Positions 45,046-54,083 of a stretch of DNA of 64,000 bases are shown here, in pieces. This DNA is from Alphaproteobacteria bacterium 32-64-14 (GTDB taxonomy: Bacteria; Pseudomonadota; Alphaproteobacteria; Caulobacterales; Hyphomonadaceae): NCBI GenBank assembly GCA_002280725.1, contig NCEM01000009.1, forward strand, positions 26,863 through 90,862. Reading direction: 5' to 3'. The position numbers were made by a program, and so were the translations under genes. Each line of letters begins with the position of its first letter. The first letter of the stretch is position 1. A model generated the notes under the pieces. The model was not told the DNA's origin and ran no database searches. It saw only the letters and a list, made by a program, of their open reading frames with translations.

Positions 45046-45507
45046 ATGGCTGTGGAAAACCTTATGGCGGGTAACGCCCTCAGATTGCTGGCAGAGGATG
45101 CCGAAGGCCTCGCCATCGTCGCGGCGGCTGTGCAGGACAGCCTCGTGAAGCCGCAGGACATCAAGTTCGATGCCCGCTCGCGCACGTTCGGGTTGGAGAT
45201 CAACCGCTTCCAGTGGGAACGCGCCGGCAAGCGCATGCCGTTCTTCCGTTCGCGCGCGGTGGTGGGCATTGCCGCCGTCGAGGCCGTGCGCAGCCGGTCG
45301 GTGTCGCGCGATATCGATGCGGTGCATTCGCTTATGGCGATCAAGTTCGAACCGGCCGCCGAGCCGCCGGGCGGGACGGTGACGCTGGTGTTCTCCGGCG
45401 AGACGCAGATCCAGCTGCAGGTAGAATGCATCGACGTGACGCTGGCCGATCTTGGTCCGTCGTGGCCGACGCGGCGCAGGCCCGACCACGAGAAGCGGCG
45501 GCCATGA
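45046..45507 (+). CDS. DUF2948 family protein
   Basis: This 153-residue soluble protein starts with LRLLAEDAEGLAIVAAAVQDSLVKPQDIKFDARSRTF-type sequence (LRLLAEDAEGLAIVAAAVQ is the visible core), followed by EINRFQWER. These features and the position between murA and hisD identify DUF2948, an alphaproteobacterial family of unknown function. There is no signal peptide or membrane segment. Its stop overlaps the hisD start (ATGA). A role linked to either neighbour is not established. Confidence 0.87.
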   Translation: MAVENLMAGNALRLLAEDAEGLAIVAAAVQDSLVKPQDIKFDARSRTFGLEINRFQWERAGKRMPFFRSRAVVGIAAVEAVRSRSVSRDIDAVHSLMAIKFEPAAEPPGGTVTLVFSGETQIQLQVECIDVTLADLGPSWPTRRRPDHEKRRP

Positions 45508-46802
45508 GCATGCGGCGGTTCGATGCCCAGGCTCCGGACTTTGCGGAGGCGTTCGGAAAGTTCCTGTCGCTCCGCCGGGCGCAGGGCTCGGAAGACGTGT
45601 ATGCGTCGGCTTCGGCCATCGTGCGCGATGTGCGCGCGCGCGGCGGCGAGGCGGTGGCCCAGTACACGCAGAAGTTCGATCGTCTGGCGATTGATGCGGG
45701 ATCGCTTCAGGCAGACAGCATCGACCTTCAGCGGCTGGCGGTGACCTGTCCGAAGGACGTGCAGCAGGCGCTGGATTTCGCGGCGGGCCGCATCGAGGCG
45801 TATCACGCCGAGCAGCGGCCGAAGGATCACACGTTTGAGGACGGCAAGGGCCTTGAACTTGGCTGGCGCTGGTCAGCGGTTGATGCAGTGGGCGTCTATG
45901 TGCCGGGCGGGCGGGCCAGCTATCCAAGCTCCGTGCTGATGAATGTCGTGCCGGCAAAGGCTGGGGGTGTGAAGCGCATCGTGATGGTCGCGCCGGCGCC
46001 GGGCGGCGAGCTCAGTCCGGCGGTTGCGTATGCCGCGGTTCGCGCGGGCGTGACGGAGTTCTATCCGATCGGCGGGGCGCAGGCTGTAGCGGCGCTGGCC
46101 TATGGGGCAGGGCAGTTGAAGCCTGTCGACAAGATCGTTGGCCCCGGCAATGCGTGGGTTGCCGCCGCCAAGCGCATCGTGTTCGGCGATGTAGGCATCG
46201 ACACCATCGCGGGCCCTTCCGAAATCACCGTCGTTGCCGACAACCAGAACGATCCGGCGTGGATTGCCGCTGACCTGCTGTCGCAGGCCGAGCATGACCC
46301 GCTGGCGCAATCGATCTTGATCACCGAAGACGCGGACTACGCGGCGCGCGTGTGGGCGGCGGCTGAGGCGCAGATCCCGAAGCTGTCCACGGCGAAGGCG
46401 ACCGAGGAGTCGTGGCGAAATTTCGCGGCAGTCGTGATTGCGCCGCTCGCGATGGCGGCGGAGATCGTGAACCAGATCGCGCCCGAACACGTCGAGCTGG
46501 CCGTGGCCGATCCGGACGCTATCGCAGTGGGTATCCGCCATTCCGGCGCTATCTTCCTGGGGCGCTGGGCGCCGGAAGCGCTGGGAGACTATGTCACCGG
46601 CTCCAACCACGTTCTGCCCACATCAGGCGCAGCGCGCTTTGCTTCCGGACTGTCCGTGCTCGACTTCATGAAGCGCACATCCGTGCAGCGCATATCCGAG
46701 GCGGGCTTTCGCCATCTCGCCGCCGCCGCCGAAACGCTGGCGGCATGCGAGGGGCTTCCCGCGCACGGTCTTTCCGTCAGCATCCGCAGGGGCGGGGCGT
46801 AA
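45504..46802 (+). CDS. hisD: histidinol dehydrogenase
   Basis: This 432-residue zinc enzyme oxidises L-histidinol to histidine in two NAD-dependent steps, the end of histidine synthesis. Hallmarks are [61 protein letters not shown] and APEHVEL, which hold the zinc and catalytic Glu/His residues. The ATG at 45504 overlaps the DUF2948 stop. The rest of the his operon is not in the window. Confidence 0.97.
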   Translation: MSMRRFDAQAPDFAEAFGKFLSLRRAQGSEDVYASASAIVRDVRARGGEAVAQYTQKFDRLAIDAGSLQADSIDLQRLAVTCPKDVQQALDFAAGRIEAYHAEQRPKDHTFEDGKGLELGWRWSAVDAVGVYVPGGRASYPSSVLMNVVPAKAGGVKRIVMVAPAPGGELSPAVAYAAVRAGVTEFYPIGGAQAVAALAYGAGQLKPVDKIVGPGNAWVAAAKRIVFGDVGIDTIAGPSEITVVADNQNDPAWIAADLLSQAEHDPLAQSILITEDADYAARVWAAAEAQIPKLSTAKATEESWRNFAAVVIAPLAMAAEIVNQIAPEHVELAVADPDAIAVGIRHSGAIFLGRWAPEALGDYVTGSNHVLPTSGAARFASGLSVLDFMKRTSVQRISEAGFRHLAAAAETLAACEGLPAHGLSVSIRRGGA

Positions 46803-47281
46803 TGACAGAACAGAAGCGCGCGCGGATTGCCTCCATCGAGATCGACGAGAAGAGCCTGGCGGCAGCCGGGCCAGACGCCGACCATGAGCGCAAGGTCGCG
46901 ATCTTCGATCTGATCGAGGACAACAGTTTCCGCGTGATCGGACATGATGGCGGGCCATACAGCGTCGTACTGTCGCTGGCCGACAACCGGCTGGTGTTCG
47001 ACATCAGCGAGGCGGATGGCTCGCCTGTCCGGAAGCTTCTGTTGTCGCTGACCGCGCTGCGCCGGGTGATCAAGGACTATTTCATGATCTGCGACAGCTA
47101 TTACGACGCAATCCGCAGCGCCACGCCTTCCCATATCGAGGCCATCGACATGGGCCGCCGGGGCCTGCACAACGAAGGTTCCCAGGTGTTGACCGAACGG
47201 CTGGCAGACAAGGCGGAGGTGGATTTCGACACCGCCCGCCGGCTGTTCACTTTGGTCTGCGCGCTGCACGCAAGAAGCTGA
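46802..47281 (+). CDS. UPF0262 family protein
   Basis: This 159-residue protein matches the UPF0262 family found next to hisD in alphaproteobacteria. Visible landmarks are [41 protein letters not shown] and [16 protein letters not shown]. It is soluble, without signal peptide. The ATG overlaps the hisD stop by one base (TAATG). No function is known. Confidence 0.92.
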   Translation: MTEQKRARIASIEIDEKSLAAAGPDADHERKVAIFDLIEDNSFRVIGHDGGPYSVVLSLADNRLVFDISEADGSPVRKLLLSLTALRRVIKDYFMICDSYYDAIRSATPSHIEAIDMGRRGLHNEGSQVLTERLADKAEVDFDTARRLFTLVCALHARS

Positions 47282-47364
47282 TTCCATAAGGAATCGACGA
47301 ATCCCGGTGAAACCGTGTATACGGGCGCCGCAAAAGAACCGGCTGCGGCCGAAAAGGGAAGTGC

Positions 47365-47583
47365 ATGGCGAAGGAAGAGCTTATCGAGTTTGAAGGCACG
47401 ATCGTGGAATTGCTCCCGAACGCGACCTTCAGGGTGAAACTGGCCAACGATCACGAGATCATTGCCCACACGGCCGGGAAGATGCGCAAGAACCGCATCC
47501 GCGTTCTCACGGGCGACAAGGTGCTCGTCGAGATGACGCCTTATGACCTGACCAAGGGGCGCATTACCTACCGGTTCAAGTGA
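47365..47583 (+). CDS. infA: translation initiation factor IF-1
   Basis: This 72-residue S1/OB-fold protein binds the ribosomal A site during initiation. [39 protein letters not shown] and [16 protein letters not shown] are canonical, and the length is exact for IF-1. A strong aaaaggga site precedes the ATG. The maf GTG overlaps its stop, so maf translation is coupled. Confidence 0.98.
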   Translation: MAKEELIEFEGTIVELLPNATFRVKLANDHEIIAHTAGKMRKNRIRVLTGDKVLVEMTPYDLTKGRITYRFK

Positions 47584-48224
47584 GCATCCCGCTTCCGGGT
47601 TCAGCTCACGGTGGCGCCAGCCCGCTCGCGGCGAGGCTGGTCCTCGCCAGCGCTAGCCCGCGCCGCCTTGCCTTGCTTCAGCAGATCGGCCTGACGCCGG
47701 ACGAGATCGTTCCGGCGGAGATGGACGAGTCAGCGCTGCGCGGCGAGCGCCCGCGCCAGCTTGCCCTGCGGCTGGCCGTTGAGAAGGGTAGGTCAGTGGT
47801 TGCGCGAACGGCGCCGGCCTTCATTCTGTCGGCAGACACCGTGGTGGCGGTTGGCCGCCGCATGTTGCCGAAGGCGGAGCAAGAGAGCGAGGCGCGCGCG
47901 TGTCTGTCGCGCCTGTCGGGGCGCAGCCATGATGTGCTGACCGCGATCTCCGTGCAGGCGCCCGACGGCCGCTCGGCGCAGCGGGTGGTCGAAAGCCGCG
48001 TCACGTTCAAGCGTCTCTCGCATGTCGAGATGGAGGCCTACATCGCGTCGGGCGAATGGCGCGGCAAGGCGGGCGGCTATGCGATCCAGGGTTTCGCTGC
48101 TGCCTTTGTTTCCGAAATTTCCGGCTCTTACTCCGCCATCGTCGGCCTGCCGCTGCATGAGACGGCGGCCTTGTTGGAGGGACTTGGCTATCCGGTGGTT
48201 CGCCGCTGGGGAGGCCCGGCTTGA
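47580..48224 (+). CDS. Maf-like nucleoside triphosphate pyrophosphatase
   Basis: This 214-residue cytoplasmic enzyme hydrolyses non-canonical or pyrimidine NTPs (dTTP/UTP type). The motif [16 protein letters not shown] lies after a 21-residue N-terminal extension, and [11 protein letters not shown] carries the catalytic Asp. The sequence [18 protein letters not shown] is the Maf C-terminal signature. The GTG at 47580 overlaps the infA stop; a slightly later start is possible because the first 20 residues are not conserved. Confidence 0.9.
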   Translation: MSIPLPGSAHGGASPLAARLVLASASPRRLALLQQIGLTPDEIVPAEMDESALRGERPRQLALRLAVEKGRSVVARTAPAFILSADTVVAVGRRMLPKAEQESEARACLSRLSGRSHDVLTAISVQAPDGRSAQRVVESRVTFKRLSHVEMEAYIASGEWRGKAGGYAIQGFAAAFVSEISGSYSAIVGLPLHETAALLEGLGYPVVRRWGGPA

Positions 48225-49288
48225 GGGCGCGGCTGTGCATCGACGACGCGGTGGGCGAAACGCGGCGCGTGCTTCTCGATGCGGATGGCCGCCCGTTTCG
48301 TCTTGAAATCGAACGCTGGAGCGAGCGAGGCAAACGCGCCCGGCTCGATGACGTATTCTGGGGTCGCGTGAAAGCGCGGATGCCCGGTAACCGCGGCTGG
48401 TTTATCGATCTGGGGCTTGATCGCGATGGCGTGGTCGAGCCGACGCGCGCGGCTGCGGTGACGGAAGGTGCGCTTTTGGCGCTGCGCATCAAATCGGAAG
48501 CGTGGAGCGACAAGGGACCGGTGTTAAGCTTGGCCGACATGTCTGCGTCTGTCGCAGCGCCAGATGCGCCGGGACTGCATCAGGCCGCTGGCGAGGATGT
48601 TTTTCTGCGTGGTGTCTCGGTCATCGAGACGCTGGCAGGGCCGGCGGCGCGGCGCGAAGTCGATGCGGCGCTGGATGAAGCCTCCACGCGGATCATTGCC
48701 TTGCCCGGCGGTGGCGACATCGCGGTTGATGTTGCACGTGGTCTTACGGTGATCGACGTTGATGCTGGATCGCGCATTGGCGAGCAGGATGCCGGCGCCT
48801 TCGCCTGCAATCTCAATCTCGCCGCCGCGCGTGAGGCGGCGCGCCAGATCTCGCTGCGCGGGATTGCGGGCCTGCTTGCTGTCGATTTCACGCGCATGGA
48901 TCAACGGCGCGACCAGCGTTCGGTGGTCGAGCGTTTCCGCCAGTCGCTGGCGGGGTATCTCGGCCGCGCCAGCGAGGTGCTGGAATTATCCCAGCTTGGC
49001 GTCTGCGAGGCCGCTATCGCGCGCCGCGCTCGGCCTGTCGCCGATGCGCTGGCGGTTCCGCCGGCCGAGCGCGAGGCGCTCGAAGCACTGCGCGAGATTG
49101 AAAGCGTGGGTATCAACGCGCGCGCCGCCAAGATCCATGCGCGCATTTCGCTGGCGGCCCAAGGGTGGCTCGATGCGTCCGGCATTGGCTGGCAGGATGC
49201 GCTGGCGAACCGTGTGGGCGCGCGCTGGGCGTTTGAGCCCGGCGACCCATCGCGACTTGGCAAACCTGAAGTGTGGAGCGCCGCATGA
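48221..49288 (+). CDS. RNase E/G-like protein
   Basis: This 355-residue protein is a short relative of RNase E/G found between maf and yacG in alphaproteobacteria. The S1-like part shows [21 protein letters not shown]. The nuclease core has [23 protein letters not shown], which corresponds to the first catalytic Asp region of RNase E. At the second site, [23 protein letters not shown] do not see the expected Asp, so activity is uncertain. No zinc-link CPxC motif is present. The start is a TTG overlapping the maf stop. Confidence 0.78.
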   Translation: MRARLCIDDAVGETRRVLLDADGRPFRLEIERWSERGKRARLDDVFWGRVKARMPGNRGWFIDLGLDRDGVVEPTRAAAVTEGALLALRIKSEAWSDKGPVLSLADMSASVAAPDAPGLHQAAGEDVFLRGVSVIETLAGPAARREVDAALDEASTRIIALPGGGDIAVDVARGLTVIDVDAGSRIGEQDAGAFACNLNLAAAREAARQISLRGIAGLLAVDFTRMDQRRDQRSVVERFRQSLAGYLGRASEVLELSQLGVCEAAIARRARPVADALAVPPAEREALEALREIESVGINARAAKIHARISLAAQGWLDASGIGWQDALANRVGARWAFEPGDPSRLGKPEVWSAA

Positions 49289-49533
49289 CCTGTCCGATCT
49301 GCGACAAACCTGTGGTGGCGGCCTTCCGCCCGTTCTGTAGCCGCCGCTGCGCCGACATCGATCTCTCGCGCTGGCTCAAGGGCAGCTATGTGATCCCCGG
49401 TCCTGTGGGCGGGGAGAATGGCGAACTGCTCGGCGAGCCCGGCCCGGATTGGCAGGACGGCTCTGAAAACGGCTCAAATCCATCTGAAAACAGCCGTGTG
49501 AGCCGTTCGGACAAAGGCATGGACAGGGAATAA
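49285..49533 (+). CDS. yacG: YacG zinc protein, DNA gyrase inhibitor
   Basis: This 82-residue protein has an N-terminal zinc finger, TCPICDKP...[15 protein letters not shown], typical of YacG, which binds GyrB in E. coli. The C-terminal tail of about 45 residues is low in complexity and Ser/Asp/Asn-rich. The ATG overlaps the stop of the RNase E/G-like gene. tRNA-Phe follows 43 bases later. Confidence 0.92.
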   Translation: MTCPICDKPVVAAFRPFCSRRCADIDLSRWLKGSYVIPGPVGGENGELLGEPGPDWQDGSENGSNPSENSRVSRSDKGMDRE

Positions 49534-49576
49534 TCGTTTCCCTATACATCGCGGCCTCATCGCTTTCCGGCGGTAA

Positions 49577-49652
49577 GCCCAGGTAGCTCAGTTGGTAGAG
49601 CAGCGGATTGAAAATCCGCGTGTCGCTGGTTCGATTCCGGCCCTGGGCACCA
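49577..49652 (+). tRNA. tRNA-Phe (GAA)
   Basis: The cloverleaf is complete: acceptor GCCCAGG/CCTGGGC, D arm GCTC-AGTTGGTA-GAGC, anticodon stem GCGGA/TCCGC with loop TTGAAAA (anticodon GAA), T arm GCTGG-TTCGATT-CCGGC and encoded ACCA end. It follows yacG on the same strand. Confidence 0.97.
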
Positions 49653-49711
49653 GGGTCGAAACGGTGTTGTCACTGTTGGCGTTGCGGATTCAGCGTGAGG
49701 AGGCCGAGAAA

Positions 49712-49918
49712 ATGGGGACTGCTTTCAAAGCGGGCGATTTCGTCCAGCACCTCGTCACAAAAGAATATTGGAAGGTGACAAGGGCGGACGGCGACTGGAT
49801 CGAATGCAAATCGACATCGCCAGGACCTACGATCGAGGCGAAATTTTTTCCTGACAATCTTCAGTTGTTCGATGTGTCACGGTTTCGCGTCGATATGCCG
49901 AACCAAGGTTTCGCCTAG
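49712..49918 (+). CDS. small DUF2158/YodC-like protein
   Basis: This 68-residue protein starts at an ATG eight bases after gaggagg, 59 bases past tRNA-Phe. The pattern FKAGDFVQHLVTKEYWKVTR, then DGDWIECKS and AKFFPDNLQLFD resembles the small SH3-like YodC/DUF2158 proteins (FxxGDxVxx...MxV...WxxCxW...FxxxxLxL). There is no signal peptide or membrane segment. Function unknown. It stands alone among other orphan genes. Confidence 0.6.
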   Translation: MGTAFKAGDFVQHLVTKEYWKVTRADGDWIECKSTSPGPTIEAKFFPDNLQLFDVSRFRVDMPNQGFA

Positions 49919-49951
49919 AACTCTGGATCGATTTGGCGCGAGGCGGCGTCC

Positions 49952-50158
49952 CTACTTGCCTTTGGATTCGCGGACCATGGTCCACATCCATACGCACACG
50001 CCCAACACCAAGATAAGCGCGCCCCCAGCCAGTCGTTCGAGCTGCTGCCCCGCAAAGTAGCCTGCGACAAGGTTTCCTGATTTCTCAGGGTCGTATTGTA
50101 TCACCAGCAATCCGCCGATGACCAAGAGTGTTCCGACGGCTTTGAGAACCAAGGTCAT
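49952..50158 (-). CDS. small two-helix membrane protein, hypothetical
   Basis: This frame encodes 68 residues from the ATG at 50158 (MTLVLKAVGTLLVIGGLLV), which has ggag about ten bases upstream; the frame is open further to 50200. Two membrane helices (about 4-21 and 45-64) flank a short hydrophilic loop. I recognise no family. It could be a genuine small membrane protein or a chance frame, but hydrophobic periodicity and a clean end (RESKGK) favour a gene. Confidence 0.5.
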   Translation of the reverse strand: MTLVLKAVGTLLVIGGLLVIQYDPEKSGNLVAGYFAGQQLERLAGGALILVLGVCVWMWTMVRESKGK

Positions 50159-50268
50159 TCTTTCGGTGCTCCGCATGGCAATCCGAAATGGCAATCTCAA
50201 CTCCAGAACTTAGAACGGCCGGGAGGTGGTTGCAAATCGAAGCTCGGGCACTCTTTCCCGCGAGACTT

Positions 50269-50858
50269 TTATGCTTTCAACAAGCCCACTCTCTCAAGTG
50301 TCCAGTAGAGCCCAACCAAAGCAATGATCGACGCGACCGGTATCACGAAGGCGGGGCGGTAGAGGTTGGGGCTGCGGGCCGATTTGAGGCCGAGCTGCAC
50401 CACGAACGACACGAGGCCGGTCGCGACCAGCACCAGCAGATGCCCCAGCTCCACGCCGACCGTAATGCCGACGAGACCAGCGGACATGTCGGCGGTCTGC
50501 AGAGCGCCGGCCATCTGTGACCCGAAGCCGAGGCCGTGAAGCAGGCCAAACGCAAAGATCACCGGCAGCCGCCAGGCGCTACGGCCCTGCCGGAACAGGA
50601 TCGCCTCGATCGCCAGAACCACGATGGACACGGCGATCAGCGGTTCGACGATCTCACCCGACACGCTCACCAGGCCCGTGGCGGCCAGCGTCAGCGTGAG
50701 GGTGTGGGCCAACGTGAAGGTTGAAACCTGAAGCAGCAGCGGGCCCCAGCCGCGCGCATCAGATAAAGCGCGATGACGAACAGGACCTGGTCCGGGCCAT
50801 TGGGAATGATGTGCTGGAAGCCGTACGCGATGAACGTGCCAACATTCTCAAACCACAC
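50269..50858 (-). pseudogene. HupE/UreJ-family membrane protein, frameshifted
   Basis: The first part, from a GTG at 50858, reads VWFENVGTFIAYGFQH then IIPNGPDQVLFVIALYL. About position 50760 the frame must shift to continue with ARGWGPLLLQVSTFTLAHTLTL and on through AFGLLHGLGFG and VELGHLLVLVATG to 50269. Joined, this gives a normal-length (about 195-residue) HupE/UreJ-2 protein, a likely nickel/metal-related permease. One missing base, as in CTN-GAT, would restore the frame. It is either a decaying gene or a sequencing error. No hydrogenase or urease genes are nearby. Confidence 0.72.
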
Positions 50859-50906
50859 GAATCTTCCTGGGTGAACGCTGGATAGAGTGGCCTGGCACCC
50901 GAAGTC

Positions 50907-51149
50907 TTATCGGGCAAGAAATCGCTTCTTCGCAATGGCTTTGCCTGATCCGGTCTTGAAGTAGCGTTCCAGCTCGCGCGCTTGGGTTTCCGTTTCTACG
51001 GCGGCATAAGAGCGGAGCTGCAAAGGACGGAAAGGGCGAGTTGAGGCGACTTCCCCACGCTCATGCGCGGGCACCCGCGCCTTGAGATCTGAAGTCGAGC
51101 CCACGTAAATGTCGTCGTTCGCGAGTTCGAGAAAGTAGACGTACCACAT
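50907..51149 (-). CDS. GIY-YIG domain protein
   Basis: This 80-residue protein is one GIY-YIG nuclease domain of the UPF0213/YhbQ type. The two halves of the signature are WYVYFLEL and IYVGST, followed by DLKARVPAHERGEVASTRPFRP and the C-terminal ETQARELERYFKTGSGKAIAKKRFL. The ATG at 51149 is preceded by gggggaag. Such proteins are common as isolated genes; their role (DNA repair or none known) is unclear. The frame is open upstream through tRNA-Ser, which is an artefact. Confidence 0.82.
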   Translation of the reverse strand: MWYVYFLELANDDIYVGSTSDLKARVPAHERGEVASTRPFRPLQLRSYAAVETETQARELERYFKTGSGKAIAKKRFLAR

Positions 51150-51180
51150 CGCGCTTCCCCCAAGCGGTTGTGAACGGGTG

Positions 51181-51208
51181 GCCTCCCTGCGCCAAGGCTT
51201 CGGGAGGC
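51181..51208. repeat. short palindrome near tRNA-Ser
   Basis: gcctccc at 51181-51187 pairs perfectly with gggaggc at 51202-51208. It lies beside the larger palindrome at 51219-51287 between the GIY-YIG gene and tRNA-Ser. Confidence 0.5.
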
Positions 51209-51218
51209 AAGAGTACAT

Positions 51219-51287
51219 TACGCCCTGCGGGCTTCGCGCTTCAGCCCACACTCCGTGTGGCCTGCCACACGAAGCCCGAAGGGCGTA
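51219..51287. repeat. palindrome directly 3' of tRNA-Ser
   Basis: tacgccctgcgggcttcg (51219-51236) pairs with 51270-51287 with a single mismatch over 18 bases; a small cacac/gtgtg stem (51247-51259) sits inside. On the minus strand it starts three bases after the tRNA-Ser CCA end. It may be a REP-like element and could also serve as the tRNA terminator. Confidence 0.6.
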
Positions 51288-51290
51288 GTG

Positions 51291-51380
51291 TGGCGGAAAG
51301 GGTGGGATTCGAACCCACGGTAGAGTTTCCCCTACGACGGTTTTCAAGACCGTTGCCTTAAACCACTCGGCCACCTTTCC
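51291..51380 (-). tRNA. tRNA-Ser (TGA)
   Basis: On the minus strand this 90-base class II tRNA has acceptor GGAAAGG/CCTTTCC, D arm GCCGAGTGGTTTAAGGC, anticodon loop CTTGAAA (anticodon TGA), a long variable arm (GTAGGGGAAACTCTAC), T arm GTGGGTTCGAATCCCAC, discriminator G and encoded CCA. Confidence 0.97.
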
Positions 51381-51669
51381 AGAGACACGACCTCTATTCG
51401 GGGTTTGCGGCAAAGAAAATGGTTTACCGGCGATCAGGGCCGGGCAGGGCGCCGTTCGGACGGAATGCCGCAGTCGCAGGGATTCCGGCGGTGGAACCCG
51501 CAAGGGCCGGTGAAATTGGGCTTCCGTCGCTAACGAAGGCGGCCATTCCCGGCAATTCGATGAAAATCCAACGATCCGGTTTCAGCCCGTGAAAGCCAGT
51601 CGCGGCTAAGGTTAGCGCAACTGCAAAAAGCGGTGCGGACAGCCAAAATGGCGTCCGGTCTCGAAAGGG
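51381..51669. promoter_or_regulatory. divergent intergenic region tRNA-Ser / rlpA
   Basis: The 289 bases between tRNA-Ser (minus) and rlpA (plus) must hold both promoters. I see no gene and no boxes strong enough to name. The minus-strand frame crossing it continues antisense into rlpA and looks like chance. Confidence 0.35.
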
Positions 51670-52779
51670 ATGATGGGCATGGCAGGTTTCACGGCGGCTC
51701 CCCGCGGAGATGCGCGCGTTGTTGGCAGCGTTTGCATTCTTGCGGCGTTCGTTTTCAGCGCGTCGGTCGATCCGGCGCAGGCGCAATCCCCTGCACCCAT
51801 CGTCTACAAGTCCACCGCCCCGGCACCCGTGATGATGGCCTCGCTCGACCGCCTTCCCGAAGGCCGTTCGGACTCGATGAACCTCAACGTTGCCCCGCAA
51901 GCACCCGTGCCGTCCTTCTCGAAGGTTCCCGCCGCGCCGCCGGTGCAACTCGCCAGCATCGGCCCCGTGCCGCCGGTGATCGCGCCTTACGAGCAGTCTT
52001 CGTCGCTGCGCACGATTGCGCCGCCGGCCTCGCCCGCCATGGCGACGCCCTATGCCGGTCCGGCTTATCAGGTCGATGGGAAATGGTACGTGCCAGCCCA
52101 CGAGCCAAACTATAATGAGGTCGGCATCGCTTCGTGGTACGGCCCCAACTTCCACGGCAAGGACTCAGCCTCCGGCGAGCCGTTCGACCAGAATGCGATG
52201 ACGGCAGCCCACCCCACGCTGCCGATCCCCTCGCTGGTGCGTGTCACCAACCTGCAGAACGGCCGCACGGCGATCGTGCGCCTCAACGATCGCGGCCCGT
52301 TCGTGGATGACCGCATCATCGACCTGTCGCATGCCGCCGCCGGCGCGCTCGACATGCATGGTCCGGGCACGGCGCGCGTCCGCGTCGAGTATGTCGGACC
52401 TGCCCCGGCGCTTCCGAATTCCGCCCCGATGGTTGCCCAGCAACCCGCAGGGCAGGGCATTGTGAGCCGTCCGCTCGCCCCGGTGGCCGCGCCTCCGCCG
52501 CCGGTCCAGACTCCGTTGGTACCGGCTGCGGCCAGCCAGGCCACGGGCGAGGCCTTCTTCCTGCAGGCCGGTTCGTTCGCCGATCTGGGCAACGCCAACA
52601 AGCTCCGAGACAGCCTTCGCCCGCTGGGAACAACCTCGATCAAGGCCGTCATGGTCAATGGCTCGGAGTTCTACCGGGTCATGCTGGGCCCCTGGTCCAG
52701 CCGCGAGGAAGCCGACCGGGCCGTCCACAGCCTTTCGGGCTCCGGCGTCAAAGCCATTGTGGTCGCCGGAAACCGTTGA
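51670..52779 (+). CDS. rlpA: RlpA-like septal ring lytic transglycosylase
   Basis: This 369-residue exported protein has a signal segment (VGSVCILAAFVFSASVDPAQAQ), a Pro/Ala-rich spacer, a double-psi beta-barrel and a C-terminal SPOR domain. The barrel shows GIASWYGPNFHGKDSASGEP, then NDRGPFVDDRIIDLSHAAA with the catalytic Asp region. The SPOR part (FFLQAGSFADLGNANKLRD to SGVKAIVVAG) would bind denuded glycan at the septum. ATGs at 51670, 51673 and 51679 are possible; the last has the best spacing from aaaggga. dacA follows. Confidence 0.92.
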   Translation: MMGMAGFTAAPRGDARVVGSVCILAAFVFSASVDPAQAQSPAPIVYKSTAPAPVMMASLDRLPEGRSDSMNLNVAPQAPVPSFSKVPAAPPVQLASIGPVPPVIAPYEQSSSLRTIAPPASPAMATPYAGPAYQVDGKWYVPAHEPNYNEVGIASWYGPNFHGKDSASGEPFDQNAMTAAHPTLPIPSLVRVTNLQNGRTAIVRLNDRGPFVDDRIIDLSHAAAGALDMHGPGTARVRVEYVGPAPALPNSAPMVAQQPAGQGIVSRPLAPVAAPPPPVQTPLVPAAASQATGEAFFLQAGSFADLGNANKLRDSLRPLGTTSIKAVMVNGSEFYRVMLGPWSSREEADRAVHSLSGSGVKAIVVAGNR

Positions 52780-52859
52780 TCGGCAAAGACAAAGCAGGCG
52801 GTTGACGGGATGGGCCGAAGCGCCTTCATGTGACCAGATTCCCACCGGAGTCTGAGACC

Positions 52860-54080
52860 ATGCGACTTCTTGCCGGAGCTCTTCTTGCCGCCTCGCTGGC
52901 CGCTGTGGCGATTGCCCAGCAGCCGACTGCGCCCCCGCCTGCCGCGCCGCCCGCGAGCCCGGCCGGTCAGATGGCGGCCGACCCGCTCAACACCGATGCG
53001 CGTTATGCGTTCATCCTGGATGGCGACACGGGCGTGCCGCTCTACTCCAAGGCCGGCTACGAGCCGATGATCCCGGCTTCGATGTCGAAGCTGATGCTCT
53101 ACTACATGGTCTTCGAACGCCTGAAGGCGAAGCGCTTGACCATGACGGACCAGTTCTCGGTCAGCGAGCACGCCTGGCGCACGGGCGGCGCAGGAACGGA
53201 TGGCTCGACCATGTTCCTGCCCCTCAACTCGAAAGCCAGTGTAGAGGATCTGCTGCGTGGCGCCGTGATCGTTTCCGGCAACGATGCCTGCATCGTTCTC
53301 GCCGAAGGCATTTGGGGCAGCGAGGAAGCGTTCGCCCGCGCCGCCACCGCACGCGCCAAGGAGCTTGGCCTCACAGCCTCCACTTTCGCGAACGCAACCG
53401 GTCTCGATGATCCCGGCCATCGCATGAGCGCTCATGATATCGCGGTGATCGCCTACCGGCTAATCAAGGACTTCCCGGAATACTATCCGATGTTCAGCGA
53501 GCCGGAGTTCACGTTCAACAAGACACGCCAGTACAACCGCAATCCGCTTCTGCGCGAACTGCAGGGATCGGACGGCGTGAAGACAGGACACCTCGGCGTC
53601 TCGGGCTACGGCCTCGTCGGGTCGGCGGTGCGTGACGGCAAGCGCCGGATCATCGTGCTCAACGGCCTCGCCAGCGAGACGGCGCGCAAGACGGAAGCGC
53701 CGCGCGTGATGCGTTCAGCCTTCCTCGATTTCGAGACGGCGACGCTGGTGAAAAAAGGCGCGCAAGTTGCCGTCGCGGATGTCTGGATGGGCGAGGAAAA
53801 AACCGTCGGCCTTTTGGCGACCGAGGACTATGTCGCTGGCATGCATGCCGATGGCGTGACCGGCATTCGCGGAACGGTGGTCTACAAGTCGCCGCTGATG
53901 GCGCCCATCAAGGCGGGCGATATTGTCGGCGAACTCGTGCTGTCGGCGCCGGGCGTCGCCGAGAAGCGCGTGCCTGTCGCGGCGGCCAAGGCTGTTGGCG
54001 AGGTCGGCTTTTTCGGCAAGGCGATGATGGGCTTGCGTGGCCCCGAAGATGAAGAAGAACCGACAAGCGAGAAAGACTGA
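52860..54080 (+). CDS. D-alanyl-D-alanine carboxypeptidase (PBP5/6 type)
   Basis: This 406-residue penicillin-binding protein trims the terminal D-Ala from peptidoglycan stem peptides. It has a signal peptide (MRLLAGALLAASLAAVAIAQQ), the S11 peptidase motifs SMSK (S74, K77), SGN (S139-N141) and KTG (K241-G243), and a C-terminal PBP5-like domain. The end (KAMMGLRGPEDEEEPTSEKD) could be an amphipathic helix plus acidic tail. I chose ATG 52860 because the signal peptide begins there. tmk starts three bases after the stop. Confidence 0.93.
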   Translation: MRLLAGALLAASLAAVAIAQQPTAPPPAAPPASPAGQMAADPLNTDARYAFILDGDTGVPLYSKAGYEPMIPASMSKLMLYYMVFERLKAKRLTMTDQFSVSEHAWRTGGAGTDGSTMFLPLNSKASVEDLLRGAVIVSGNDACIVLAEGIWGSEEAFARAATARAKELGLTASTFANATGLDDPGHRMSAHDIAVIAYRLIKDFPEYYPMFSEPEFTFNKTRQYNRNPLLRELQGSDGVKTGHLGVSGYGLVGSAVRDGKRRIIVLNGLASETARKTEAPRVMRSAFLDFETATLVKKGAQVAVADVWMGEEKTVGLLATEDYVAGMHADGVTGIRGTVVYKSPLMAPIKAGDIVGELVLSAPGVAEKRVPVAAAKAVGEVGFFGKAMMGLRGPEDEEEPTSEKD

Positions 54081-54083
54081 CGA

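Noticed and set aside
49592..49711. Frame leading from inside tRNA-Phe into the DUF2158-like gene
   Set aside because: It begins within the tRNA; a good ribosome-binding site lies before the ATG at 49712.
51150..51503. N-terminal extension of the GIY-YIG frame including GKVAEWFKATVLKTVVG
   Set aside because: This peptide is the familiar translation of a tRNA-Ser gene; the protein starts at 51149.
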